A stretch of DNA of 64,000 nucleotides from Fomitopsis serialis. Its lineage: Eukaryota > Basidiomycota > Agaricomycetes > Polyporales > Fomitopsidaceae. Location: NCBI RefSeq assembly GCF_022376445.1, contig NW_025955022.1:169234-233233 (forward strand). Direction: 5' to 3'. A program made the position numbers and the translations under genes. Within the stretch, counting starts at the first letter, position 1, and every line of letters begins with the position of its first letter. Below are positions 23,535-33,940 of the stretch, in pieces. A model generated the notes under the pieces. The model searched no databases. It was not told the origin of the DNA and worked only from the letters and a program-made list of their open reading frames with translations.

Positions 23535-24056
23535 TCACCATGATAAGGTACTCGCCCTTCCTTCACCCACGCTCTACTGACGCATGACCCAAGACAGGCT
23601 TCAATTCGAAGTTCGAAGCACGCACCGGGCCCTGCCCTGCTGGCATGCCGATCTATCCCGGCCGAGCAGGTGAAGATAGACTCAGGCGCCGATGCGCCAG
23701 CTGCTCGCTTCAGAGAAACCATATGGAGCACGACCACGCATTCACGGCGTATCCCAATGGGCACACGACGACTTCGAGAACGTGGGTGACCTGCTATGGG
23801 GACCCGACGCGAGCTTCGGCCGGCGAGTCCAGCGGCTTCGTAGAGCGATCTTGAGCTGAGCGGTGAGGCATCGTCTCGGAGGATTGAGCCTATGGGGATG
23901 GCGTAAACATGTTTTCTCCGAGTCTGCGTTCTCTGCACGTAGAAGGGATATAAGCACGGACTGCAGGCCGTGGACGCCAACAAGATCGCTAGCTCACTCA
24001 CCAGTACAATCAACCCAAAGGCACTAACAACTCCGTTCAGCACCCCTCTCCTAAAC
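23535..24056 (+). repeat. Promoter part of the inverted oxygenase duplication
   Basis: This flank is recognisably the same as 33401-33940 read on the other strand, with small indels. It includes a shared TATA-like TATAAGC (23949-23955 here, 33502-33508 on the minus strand in the other copy), about 102 bases upstream of each ATG. Promoter and gene were therefore duplicated together. Confidence 0.75.
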
Positions 24057-25443
24057 ATGCCCGGACTCACCAACTACCCGCCCTTCCCCGACAACGTCCC
24101 GACTCACCCGCTCCTCGTCGTGGACTACGAGCTCCTCAAGGCTGGCGACGACGAGGAGATTGACAAATTCTGGACGGCTGCTACCACTCTCGGCTTCTGG
24201 TAGTAAGCACCGGTTCGGGCCGCCTTCTCCAGAACAATGAACTGAATCACGCGGCCATAGCATGAAGAACCACGGTGCTGATGAGCTAGTCAGTGAGATG
24301 TTCGACATGGGCGAAGAGACGATGGACCTCCCCTTCGAGGAGAAGATGAAGTTCGAGCAAGGCGATGACGGCATGTCCTTCGGGTAGGTACTCTGCGTAT
24401 CGCTGTTCCCCGCCCACTCTGATACTCCCGCCAGCTACAAAGCCCCAGGAGCCAACGCCACGGACGAGACCGGCGCACGCGACACCGTCGAGTTCATCAA
24501 CATCTCCCAGGACGACGCCCTCGCCTTCCCCACGCCCGTGCACCGCACGTACCCCTCGACGGTCACCGCGCGCATGGAGCACACGATCCGGCCGTTCATC
24601 CAGCACTCCGCCGCGGTGAACCGCACGCTGATGGAGATCCTCGGCAAGCGGCTCGGCTCAGGAGGGCACGCTCGCGCAGCTGCACCGGCTGGACGAGACG
24701 AGCGGGAGCGAGACGCGGTGCATCCGGAATCCGCCCCGGCCGGGCGGGATCTCGGAAGAGAAGGCGGCGCTGGGTGCGCACACCGACTTTGGCTCGATGG
24801 TGGGTTGTTTCCTAGCTGCCGAGGGAAGGCAGCTGACGCGACGTTCCTGCCACAGACGTTCCTGCACAACCGACTCGGCGGATGCAGGTGATGCCCCCGG
24901 GTTCGGACAGGTGGCAGTACATCAAGGTACCTCTCCCCGCGTCTTCCGGATCCGCGTGGGGCTGACGATCCTCCCAGCCGATCCCAGGACACGCCGTGTG
25001 CAACCTCGGAGACGCGATGTACATCTTCAGCGGCGGCATCCTCAAGTCGAACCTCCACCGCGTCGTGTAAGCCGTCTTCTCCCCAACCCATTCTCACTGA
25101 CCAACTACGTGCAGCCCTGCCCCAGGCGCGCAAGCGGTGCTCCCGCGCTGGTCCTGGCGATGTTCACGCGTCCTGGCGACTCCGTCGTCTCCGCGCCCTC
25201 ACCGAGGAGAGCCCCGTGGTCGCGGACGCGGTCGCGAGTGCCCCGACAGGAGCGTCTTCGGCAGCGGCCAGACGTCCAAGGAGTGGTTCGCGCGGCGGAT
25301 CAGAAACCAGCGTACCAAGAACCAGAAGGTGGGCTACGTTCGATGCTAGCAGTATTATGCCCACTTACGCGGGCGTGCCGTGTGCAGGGCCCGAGATTTG
25401 GCGACAGAGCCGTGGTACGGAGCATCGTCCTGATGCTGCCTGA
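24057..25443 (+). pseudogene. 2-oxoglutarate/Fe(II) oxygenase, copy 1, with several single-base deletions
   Basis: Exon plan as in the intact copy at 31985-33400: exon 1 24057-24202, exon 2 24261-24383, exon 3 24435-24799, then exons to the stop at 25441-25443. The protein is an isopenicillin-N-synthase-like dioxygenase: N-terminal DIOX_N region, the HTDFGS metal-binding motif in exon 3, and GGILKSNLHRVV with the third metal His and the 2OG Arg. Compared base by base with the other copy, it lacks one T and one G around 24655-24665, one T near 24889, and about three single bases between 25150 and 25250. All are deletions and several fall in short homopolymers. The reading is therefore broken in exons 3, 4 and 6. 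Either the copy is a young pseudogene or the assembly is under-polished here. The start is the ATG at 24057; the longer open frame upstream has no ATG. Confidence 0.75.
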
Positions 25444-26262
25444 AAACGATGAGTGTTCGATGAAATGTGGCTCTCTGTATATGTTGTCTAGGACCTTGCC
25501 TGTGATGCCTTGTACGTACTGTAGATGATCATGGTAACTAGTATGCTTCCGCTCGTATTAGTGAAGGGTGCTAAATATCAAAAACGTTAATTCTCCTCCA
25601 GTTCAACAACATGTACAGCATCAGGCGTCACACGGGAAGCTTCCACCGACTGGGACAAGAATGACAAGAGAGCATGTTGCAGCGCTAATTGGCAAGTTGC
25701 ACGGCGAGATCTCATAATCAGTAACAAGCGCTACTGCAGGCTACAACCTTGTATAGCACAACAAGCAGGCATAACAATCGCCATAAAGGACCGGCTTCTC
25801 GTACGAATGCCATATAGCAGTGAGACATTGTGCATGGCAAGCCTTCTGTTCGACAATGGAACTCGCGCGCGAAGCCTTCCGCATACATGCACTACAGGCT
25901 GTGATGTCCCGGAGCTCGCCGTCACGGTGCACGCGATAAGACAAAGGCCAGGTCGCTACTCGCCATTGTTGTGTATTAACTTGCTCTATATCATCATAGC
26001 TCACCGAAGCATCGTTGGCTATACGACGATTCTCAGCCATTTCCTCCGAGTCATTGCAACCTCCTCATCGACCTACCAAGTGCGACAAGCCCCGACACAA
26101 GACAGACGTCTAGGACTCGAGTTGAATCTAGTGAACAAGACATGCCCAACGCACTGTCTGCGAGTCGAGAGAAACAGGCCATGCCTCCGACTAGTGCCAC
26201 ACCCGAGAGATCAACGGATATCCGTTCGTGCAGCAGATCCTCCCCCGATTGCGAAAGATCGA
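25444..26262. other. Downstream flank of oxygenase copy 1; otherwise nothing recognised
   Basis: About 0.8 kb with moderate AT content. Open frames are short or domain-free. No RNA gene seen. Confidence 0.45.
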
Positions 26263-26872
26263 ATGGAGTCGACCGAGATCGCCCCCGCCGGTCGTCTACT
26301 CCGATTCCGACCTGTAGACTTCGTCGATACTTTGGACGTGAGGAACGGCAAGTGGGTCACAGTGCGCCTCGATGACTTGGACATACCAGAGTCGCCTGTC
26401 GAGTCCGACAGCTACGGGAACCCTTCCGCTACGGCTTCAACTTCGCATGGAGCAGTACTAGTAGACTCGGACGAAGTGTCCGCTAGTGTGCAAGGACGGG
26501 CTCATCGGGGGACTATACTACTGCGGATGAACGGGATGGGAGTTCAAAAGGAGAGAGCACTTTCGATGTGCCACTGCAGACGCCACTACGCCGGTGAAGG
26601 AGGAAGCACGGTCAAGAAGCCGGGCCTCAAAGCGAGAGGCTCCACCCAAGCGTAAAGGTCAGTGATCGCATGTAGTCACCGCGAACACCTCGTTAAACAT
26701 TAGAACCATCGTTCAGCAACATCTGGGCTAAGGCCGCGTGTCCAGGAGAGGGCCATAGACACGGTTGTCGGCGCAAACCTTGTGAGTTTCGTAGTGACGT
26801 GTCACCACATGTACTGACTACTGACTACATATTCAAGGCACGTCGGTCGAACACTGGCAGGGAAAGGCATGA
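26263..26872 (+). CDS. Possible small hypothetical gene with a Cys/His-rich C-terminus
   Basis: Not recognised. Start candidate ATG at 26263 (MESTEIAPAGRLLRF). An acidic and Ser-rich middle is followed by a basic stretch ending PPKRK, then two consensus introns (starting near 26658 with GTCAGT and near 26781 with GTGAGT). The spliced tail carries ACPGEGHRHGCRRKPC, a Cys/His spacing that could bind a metal, and stops at 26870-26872. The basic and tail parts are in a different frame from the first part without an intron between them, so one or two base errors or decay must be assumed. The splice signals, not conservation, are the main support. Confidence 0.3.
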
Positions 26873-27812
26873 GTCGTCAGTCGCAGGGCTGACGGACAAC
26901 GCCTCAGGCGTCAGACGCGATCAGGTGCAGAGAGTGCCAGTGCCAGGTCATAAGGAAGCGAAGGCTTGTGTGGCGGTTCCGATGCAGGTAAATTTTCCTT
27001 GGCATGATGTTCCTCTGCGCGCTGATTGAAGGTTTCAGTATCGAACTGCGGAGGAGGAAGAATAATTGGGACATACAAGCGGAAGAATATGGATAGTGCG
27101 GATACGCATAGAGGCTTACCGTTTATGTATTTGGCAGGATTTCGAGCCACGGTGAGCAGTATCCTGGTCATCCACGATGCTGTGCTTCAATGGTATGCTC
27201 TTCTTATTCTTCCTGCTGCCGGCTTCCATATTGTTGAACCCAGTACGCGAAGACGACAATACTGCGCACAGATAATTGCCATGGACACCGCGTGTTCACA
27301 GCTGCCAGTGGAACAACCAACTTGAAGACAGGTATGTATTCACCAGTGACAGCCGAACAAGGACATCACAGAAGGCCCCATCATGTGTATACGCACACCC
27401 ACTATCTCGAGAAGTTGTAAGACGCTAACAATTCGTGAGCGGCGCACGCACACATGTGCGCATGACGTGCCGAGCGCGGTTTGAGGAGGCTAGAAGCAAG
27501 GCTGGAGATACGTCCTATGCGGCGCACAGGGTATTTAAACGCAAGACCCCTGCGTTCGAGGTCCCCAGCTCGAGACACCATGGTGGAGGCATCTGTCTCT
27601 CATCGTGACGACATCCGGTTCCAGACTCGAGCTCCGCACTCGCTGTGTGTGAGGCCACGCAGGTCCCCACCAGCAAGCGAGCCACGGGTTCGCAACCTCT
27701 GGGTCAGACAAGCACAACGGTAGTATCCAGCTGGTGCGCCACCACCTTCGTCGTGCGCACCAGCGTTGCGGAGAATGTATCGTCCTACGTGACAGAAGTC
27801 GGGGACGGCTTT
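26873..27812. other. Intergenic, nothing recognised
   Basis: Possible further exons (splice-like GTAAAT at about 26990) but no coherent protein. Confidence 0.35.
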
Positions 27813-28454
27813 GATGGTGACGGAGACTTCCGAGTCGGCCTGGACACTGGCACCTCAATCGACGATCGAGGACTCGGAAATGTTAACTCGGAGTATCAAT
27901 CCACTGGGCTCGGACACTTGGAGCTCATTCACCCCTCTCATAACAAGCAGTGAGGCATCAGAGACCGCCAATGCAGCAATGATAGTAGAAGAGTACGTTA
28001 CTGACTCGGAAATGAAAGACGAGATAACTGTGGCAGCTGTACCAAGTCTGCAGACTGGGGACAGTACACTGCCAGCGACTCAGAAGCGCAAACGTATGCA
28101 AGACGCATTAATCCTTCATAGACACATCCAAGCTGAACGTTCACAACAGGTACAGACGAAGATGCCCATCCGCGCCAGGTTGACAAGAGTGCAGCAGTAG
28201 ATGCTCCCCTCCGCATTCCTACCATAGCGAACAAGGTCCAACGAGTGGGCAATCCCCCAGCCGAGCGGGTCGCAGTGCACCGTACACTCAAGTCCCGGAG
28301 GGCAGTGTACAAGTGCTGGAAGATTGCGCGGGCGAAGGGTCTAATAGCAAGCAGGCGTGACCTCCTGAGGATGCTCACGGATAGTCGCTACATACACTCA
28401 GTGGTCCTCAAACGAGGTCAAGACGCACTATCAGCATCGCGTGTACTTGAATAA
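27813..28454 (+). CDS. Hypothetical protein, two exons
   Basis: Not recognised. The first exon encodes an acidic/Ser/Thr-rich stretch from about 27813 to 28148, ending RHIQAERSQQ. A GT-AG intron follows (28149 to about 28188). The second exon encodes a basic, helix-prone C-terminus (RVAVHRTLKSRRAVYKCW, then SRRDLLRMLTDSRYIHSVV) and stops at 28452-28454. The charge split (acidic front, basic back) resembles many low-complexity nuclear proteins, but no domain can be claimed. The true 5' end is not clear and may lie upstream near 27580. Confidence 0.35.
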
Positions 28455-28699
28455 GTCCTTGTGGTCGATATTGACAGTGCCTCGCGCACAGTGTTGCAGG
28501 TGATGATGCTATGGATGTATGCTAGGAGCAATGGACTGAGACTAGACGTTTCCTTAGCCTCTGCCCATGCTGATGTAGCTTATATGTTATCACAAGCTCA
28601 TGCAATGACATACCGTTTCAACTCATGGTGATGGTCGACGTTGAAGGACACACAGAAGGGCTTGCTTATTGTCTGTGTCTGCGTAGATAAGGGTTTTGT

Positions 28700-29337
28700 G
28701 TTATACAATGCGAAGGAGACAGCAGTTGTCTTCGGCCATGCAACTGTGGTAACAAGGTTCATTGCGTGGCCCTAATATACTGCAGCGCGTGAGAGCAGAT
28801 AAACTACAGGGAACATCTACAGTACGTAATTACAAGGCGGGGGGCATTCCTGAATAGAAACAACTGAACTGCTCATTCCTGGTCAAGCAGCATCAGGACA
28901 GTGCTCCGTACCACGGCTCTGTCGCCAAGTCTCGGGTCCCTGTGCATCGCACGCCAGCGTCAGCGAGGTACAACGCAGCGAATGTCGAACCAAACCGACC
29001 TTCTGGTTCTTTGTACGCTGGTACTCAATCCGCCGCGCAAACCACTCCTTCGATGTCTGGTCACTGCCGAAGACGCTCTTGTCAGGAACATCCGCAACTG
29101 CGCGCAACCATGGGGCTCTCTTCGATGAAGGCGCGAAGGACAATAGAGTCGCCAGGACGCGTGAACATTGCAAGGGACCAGCGCAGAGCACCACTTGTGT
29201 GCCTACTAGGGCAGGTCTGTACGCAGCCGGTCAGTGAGATCTACGCGAGTGGAGATGCCTGAGGAATCAGCTTACACGACGCGGTGGAGGTTATACTTGA
29301 GGAAGCCGCCGCTGAAGATGTACATCGCGTCTCCGAG
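28700..29337 (-). pseudogene. Truncated 3' copy (copy 3) of the oxygenase gene plus its downstream flank
   Basis: The sequence 28883-29337 matches the last two to three exons of the intact oxygenase (31985 to about 32437) in the same orientation, down to the shared C-terminal SRGTEHCPDAA and stop. The match continues through the downstream flank to about 28700 (equivalent to about 31815). It ends abruptly at 29337, inside the exon that encodes FSGGILK, and continues into unrelated DNA next to the NTPase-nuclease gene. It lacks the HTD motif and cannot make an active enzyme. With the matching region at 31815-32437 it forms direct repeats flanking the NTPase-nuclease gene. Confidence 0.85.
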
Positions 29338-29455
29338 TCCTCTGTGAGTCTCCGGAATGTCGATAGCTCAGATCTTGCACAGAAACCGCGCTTGGCCTCA
29401 GTCTCCTCAAGGAAGATTCGACTAAACAGCACTTGGTCTGGCGATCCGCGGCCTT

Positions 29456-31659
29456 CTACAACTCCGCTGGACTCAACACGCAACTCCAACACTTGAGTAC
29501 TACACAATTCCCTTTCGGCCCCAGAGTAAAGTTCTCCATCGTGCGGAGAAGATCGCTCGCATGCTGAGTAGCTCCCTTCGTGCGGTCCGTAACGACAACG
29601 TAGTGCCAAGTACGTTTGTACTTGATATTGGCGTCGAATGCAGCCCAGATCTTCTTCAACCCCTTCGCGGGAAGTTCCTGATCGGCGGCCATGGTCGCTT
29701 GAACGACGTAGACATTGTGATCATCAACAAGGACACCATCGACGCCGGGGAAAGTGGTTACGGAGGGGAACCAGTAAAAGCTCGAGCTTGAGGCTCCCTT
29801 GACATTATTGAGCCTGTTCGCTGTACCGATGAGTAACGTTGTTGACGGCGTCATGGTCGACTTGTGCTCGCCCCGAACGAGTCGGAGTGGTTCGGACCCG
29901 CTACACAAGTACGCGTGCATCTCTTTCTCGAAGCGCCACCCTGAGGCCGACCTCGTCAGAGGATGCAAGCTGAAAAACTCGAAGAGCTCGATCGCCTTGG
30001 CGGTACTGAGCTCCTGGCGCGCAGCATCAAGGATGTCGGAAAGGTAGGAGGTAGGCACGCGGTACGCCCACAAACATGGACCGATAGGGTAAATGAATAA
30101 GATCGAAGAAGCGATGCTGTGAAGTTCGGCGTGGTGGTCGTTGTCGAGGCGCATGGAACGTAGTACGGAAGAATTTTCGCATATTTGGCGCGCCGCCCGG
30201 ATAGCGTCCGAATGTGCCATGGCTATCGCGCTAGCCCCACCACTGAGTAGTTTCCGGATCGTTCGGATGGATGGACCCCACTGGTTGACGATGTCATATG
30301 TTCTAGCCACTTCCAGCCCGTGCACCTTGCTATGATATAAGCAGGTCAACATCCTCGCAACCAACCTGTCAGGAGTGCGGTCACTCACATTATCATCCCA
30401 ATTTCGGTCAAGGTCGGTAAACGCGAAACAATGCTCTCGATATTATACTCCCCCTTGGTCCATTCCTCCCACCTCTTCGCATTCGGAGATGCAGCATGAA
30501 CGAGGCGCGCTGCGCCACATGAACAGAGACAGTCAGATGGAGCGACGACGTCTGCATTGGAGTCGACAAGAATCCAGAACCCGGGTAGTTGTAGTTCCTC
30601 GATAGACTCAGGACGGACCATGTACGCTTGAGTATCTTCAAAAACGTATAGCTCGGTTGTTCTGAATTGAATCGCCGTCGGAAGTCGCTGCTCGAGGCGG
30701 TGGAGAAGCAGGTAGAGCAGAAAGACACTCTTGCCTGTGACGACTGATTTATTGTTGCAAGTTGACTCCACAAAAGCTTTCACGCACCAGTACCTGTGTG
30801 GCCTAACACCGTTACAAACGTAGCCTGAGAGCATTCCAGGGCGTTTCGCAGCTGAACGTATTCTTCTCGTTCAACTAGGACGTCCAGCCGTGGTTTGGCA
30901 TGAAGGACATGTATGATTGGAGAGATATCCCCGAAGCAGGTGTATTTCAAGGTGGCGTTCGCAGCCTCCTCCTCATCGATAGACATAGTATCGTCGACAT
31001 CGTCATCGGGTGAAATCAGAGGCTGCCCTAGTTCGGCTAAGGTGATCGACGCCACATAACGAGACCATGGTTTGCCCCAAGCCTTCCTCCACAGTTCGTC
31101 CAGCTTTTGACCGTGACCTTGATTAGGATGCGCGGGTATGAACAAAAACGCACAGTAAACTTGAAATGCCGACGTACGTGCAGCTATCTTGTTCTGACCG
31201 TCTAAACTCTCTAGGACTAAAGGAGGCGTGAGCAGGATAGCGATGCTGTCTACGCGATGGGCTCACCTTCGTTAGTGACAATGAGAAAATGCACCATGTC
31301 GGGAGATGGCCCATTAGGGAAGCATGTGCTAACTTTCACCCAGGATTGGGTGTGCTTGTCATGACGGTGTAGCCGAAGCCATTCTTGAGTGCGAGAGAAC
31401 AGCGTGTCCTCGGGGCTAATGGACAAATTGGAAGGCTACGGGGAATGAGACCAACCGCCTGGAGTGCAACACATAACTTGAGTGTACATACGACGTAGAG
31501 CTTCTGAACGGCTGTGCCGATGTGGTGGATGATGCCCGGTGCCTTTTGTGCGACCTGATCCAACAGGGTTTGGACGCGGACTGTATCGGGAGCGTTTACG
31601 ACGACGCTGCCTTCGACGTCGGGGTGAGGATAAAAGAAAATGAACTCATTGTCAGACAT
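29456..31659 (-). CDS. Crinkler/RHS-like protein: P-loop NTPase fused to a restriction-endonuclease-like domain
   Basis: Five exons (31492-31659, 31267-31435, 30788-31216, 30389-30734, 29456-30329) join without an internal stop to 661 residues. A header of about 110 residues precedes a P-loop NTPase. Walker A, GHTGTGKS, is split by the intron at 30735-30787. A hydrophobic Walker B-like strand ends FWILVDSN. The C-terminal third has the pattern FPGVDGVLVDD, then VYVVQAT, then a Lys-rich helix. This fits the D...QxT variant of the PD-(D/E)xK nuclease fold that accompanies such NTPases in Crinkler and trypanosome RHS proteins. In those families the protein acts in the nucleus of the producing or a neighbouring cell; here the target is unknown. 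The header is not the classical LxLFLAK-type Crinkler start. No secretion signal is visible. Unlike several neighbours the frame is intact, suggesting selection or recent arrival. It lies between direct repeats of an unrelated gene. Confidence 0.8.
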
Positions 31660-31814
31660 GGTCGTGGTTCGACATCCACTCCCAGTTGCTATTGAATCAA
31701 GAGCCGCTACTGAACGACTTCAGGTCGCCTACCCCAATTTGGCAAGTGTGACGTATCCGTGATCGTTCCTTGAGCGACCTCTCTGAGTTTCTGTCCACTG
31801 TCGCAACGTTATGA

Positions 31815-32437
31815 TGCAATGTAAATTGAATGTGAAGGATACAACAGTTGTTCCCGGGCGTGCAACTGCGGTAACAAGGTTCAATGCGTGGCCCTCATAT
31901 ACTACAGCGCGACATCAAATAAACTGCATTGAACATCTACGGTACCGGGATATTATATAGAACGACCGACTTATGCATCCCTGGTCAAGCGGCATCAGGA
32001 CGGTGCTCCGTACCACGGCTCTGCCGCCAAGTCTGGGGACCCTGCACACGGCACGCCTGCGTCAGCGAGGTACAACGCAGCGAACATCGAACGGAACCGA
32101 CCTTCTGGTTCTTTGTGCGCTGGTACTTAATCCGCCGCGCAAACCACTCCTTCGATGTCTGGTCACTGCCGAAGATGCTCCTTTCAGGGGCACTCGCAAC
32201 CGCGTCCGCAACCATAGAGCTCTCTTCGGTGAGGGCGCGAAGGACGACGGAGTCGCCAGGACGCGTGAACATCGCAAGGGACCAGCGCGGGAGCACCGCT
32301 TGGGCGCCTGGAGCAGGTCTGTACGCAGCCGGTCAGTGAGATCTACGCGAGTGGAAACGATTGAGGAACCAGCTTACACGACGCGGTGGAAGTTCGACTT
32401 CAGGATGCCGCCGCTGAAGATGTACATCGCGTCACCG
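31815..32437. repeat. Direct repeat partner of 28700-29337
   Basis: Same orientation as 28700-29337 with roughly 85-90 percent identity by eye. It includes the 3' exons of the intact oxygenase and about 170 bp beyond its stop. The two repeats bracket the 2.5 kb NTPase-nuclease unit. Confidence 0.8.
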
Positions 32438-33400
32438 AGATTGCACACGGCGTGTCCTGGGATCGGCTGGGAGGATCGTCAGCCCTACGCGGATCCGGAA
32501 GACGCGGGGAGAGGTACCTTGATGTACTGCCACCTGTCCGAACCCGGGGGCATCACCTGCAATCCGCCGAGTCGGTTGTGCAGGAATGTCTGTGCGCAGG
32601 AATATCCGCGTCAGATCGCCTTCCTCTCGAGCAGCTAAGAACAACAACGCACCATCGAGCCAAAGTCGGTGTGCGCACCCAGCGCCGCCTTCTCTTCCGA
32701 GATCCCGCCCGGCCGGGGCGGATTCCGGATGCACCGCGCCTCGCTCCCGCTCGTCTCGTCCAGCCCGTGCAGCTGCGCGAGCGTGCCCTCCCTGAAGCCG
32801 AGCCGCTTGCCGAGGATCTCCATCAGCGTGCGGTTCACCGCGACGGAGTGCTGGATGAACGGCCGGATCGTGTGCTCCATGCGCGCGGTGGCCGTCGAGG
32901 GGTACGTGCGGTGCACGGGCGTGGGGAAGGCGAGGGCGTCGTCCTGGGAGATGTTGATGAACTCGACGGTGTCGCGTGCGCCGGTCTCGTCCGTGGCGTT
33001 GGCTCCTGGGGCTTTGTAGCTGGCGGAGAATGTCTGAGTGGGCTGGGGAAGAGCGATACGCAGAGCACCTACCCGAAGGACATGCCGTCATCGCCTTGCT
33101 CGAACTTCATCTTCTCCTCGAAGGGGAGGTCCATCGTCTCTTCGCCCATGTCGAACATCTCACTGACTAGCTCATCAGCACCGTGGTTCTTCATGCTATG
33201 ACATACGTGATTCAGTTCGTTGTTCTGGAGAAGGCGGCCCGAACCGGTGCTTACTACCAGAAGCCGAGAGTGGTGGCAGCCGTCCAGAACGTGTTGATCT
33301 CCTCCTCGTCGCCAGCCTTGAGGAGCTCGTAGTCAACGACGAGGAGCGGGTGAGTCGGGACGTTGTCGGGGAAGGGCGGGTAGTTGGTGAGTCCGGGCAT
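31985..33400 (-). CDS. 2-oxoglutarate/Fe(II) oxygenase (isopenicillin-N-synthase-like), intact copy 2
   Basis: Start at 33400 (MPGLTNYPPFPDN), stop at 31985. Exon 1 is 33255-33400. Exon 2 encodes MKNHGADELVSEMFDMG, and exon 3 carries IRNPPRPGG and HTDFGSM. The next exon gives FLHNRLGGLQVMPPGSD, then PIPGHAVCNLGDAMY with FHRVV, then an EWFARRIKYQR exon and a last exon GPQTWRQSRGTEHRPDAA. Metal ligands are His and Asp of HTD and His of FHRVV; the Arg after that His is the usual 2OG ligand. These enzymes hydroxylate or desaturate small molecules; no substrate can be assigned, and no biosynthetic cluster surrounds it. An inverted, damaged copy lies at 24057-25443 and a 3' fragment at 28883-29337. 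Intron phases are conserved between copies. Confidence 0.87.
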
Positions 33401-33940
33401 GTTTAGGAGAAGGGTGCTGAACGCAGTTGTTAGTGCCTTTGAGTTGATTGTACTGGTGAGTGAGCTAGCGATCTTGTTGGCGTCCACGGCCTGCAGTCCA
33501 TGCTTATATCCGTTCTACGCAGAGAGAACGCAGACTCGGACGACGCATGTTTACGCGAGCGGCATGGACACAATCCTCCCACAAGGAGCTGCAAACGGTC
33601 AATGGCATGGGGCAGCCCACAGCGTGTCTCAAGATCGCTGCGTGAAGCCGCCGCGCTCGCCGGCGGAAGGTCGAGTCGGATCTCCATATCGAGTAACCCC
33701 TTCGTTCTCGAAGACGTTGTGAGCCCTTGGACACGCTCTAAATGCGCAGATCGTGCTCGATATGGCTTCTCCGTGCGCGAGCAGCCGGCCAGTTGGCGCC
33801 TGAGTCTATTTTTCCATCCGCGGCAGGGGCTCTTCGGCGCACCATCAGGGGAAGGCCCGGTGCTAGCTTCGAAAGTCTATCTTGGGACATGCGTCATGGG
33901 AGATCGTGGGTGAAGGAAGGAAAGGCACCTTATCATGGTG
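33401..33940 (-). repeat. Promoter part of the inverted oxygenase duplication (copy 2)
   Basis: Pairs with 23535-24056 in inverted orientation, including the TATAAGC element at 33502-33508. Similarity fades beyond about 33940. Confidence 0.7.

Noticed and set aside
23970..24056. N-terminal extension of the oxygenase (frame open from 23970)
   Set aside because: The first codon is GTG, not ATG, and the TATA-like element is too close; the ATG at 24057 fits both copies.
27540..27575. Possible tRNA B-box (GCGTTCGAGGTCC)
   Set aside because: One base too many in the box, no matching A-box and no stems.
26263..33400. A secondary-metabolite cluster around the oxygenases
   Set aside because: No PKS, NRPS, terpene synthase, P450 or transporter is present nearby; the oxygenases stand alone.
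23535..33940. Repeat-induced point mutation (RIP) as the cause of the damage in oxygenase copy 1
   Set aside because: The differences are mainly single-base deletions, not C-to-T changes, so RIP does not explain them.
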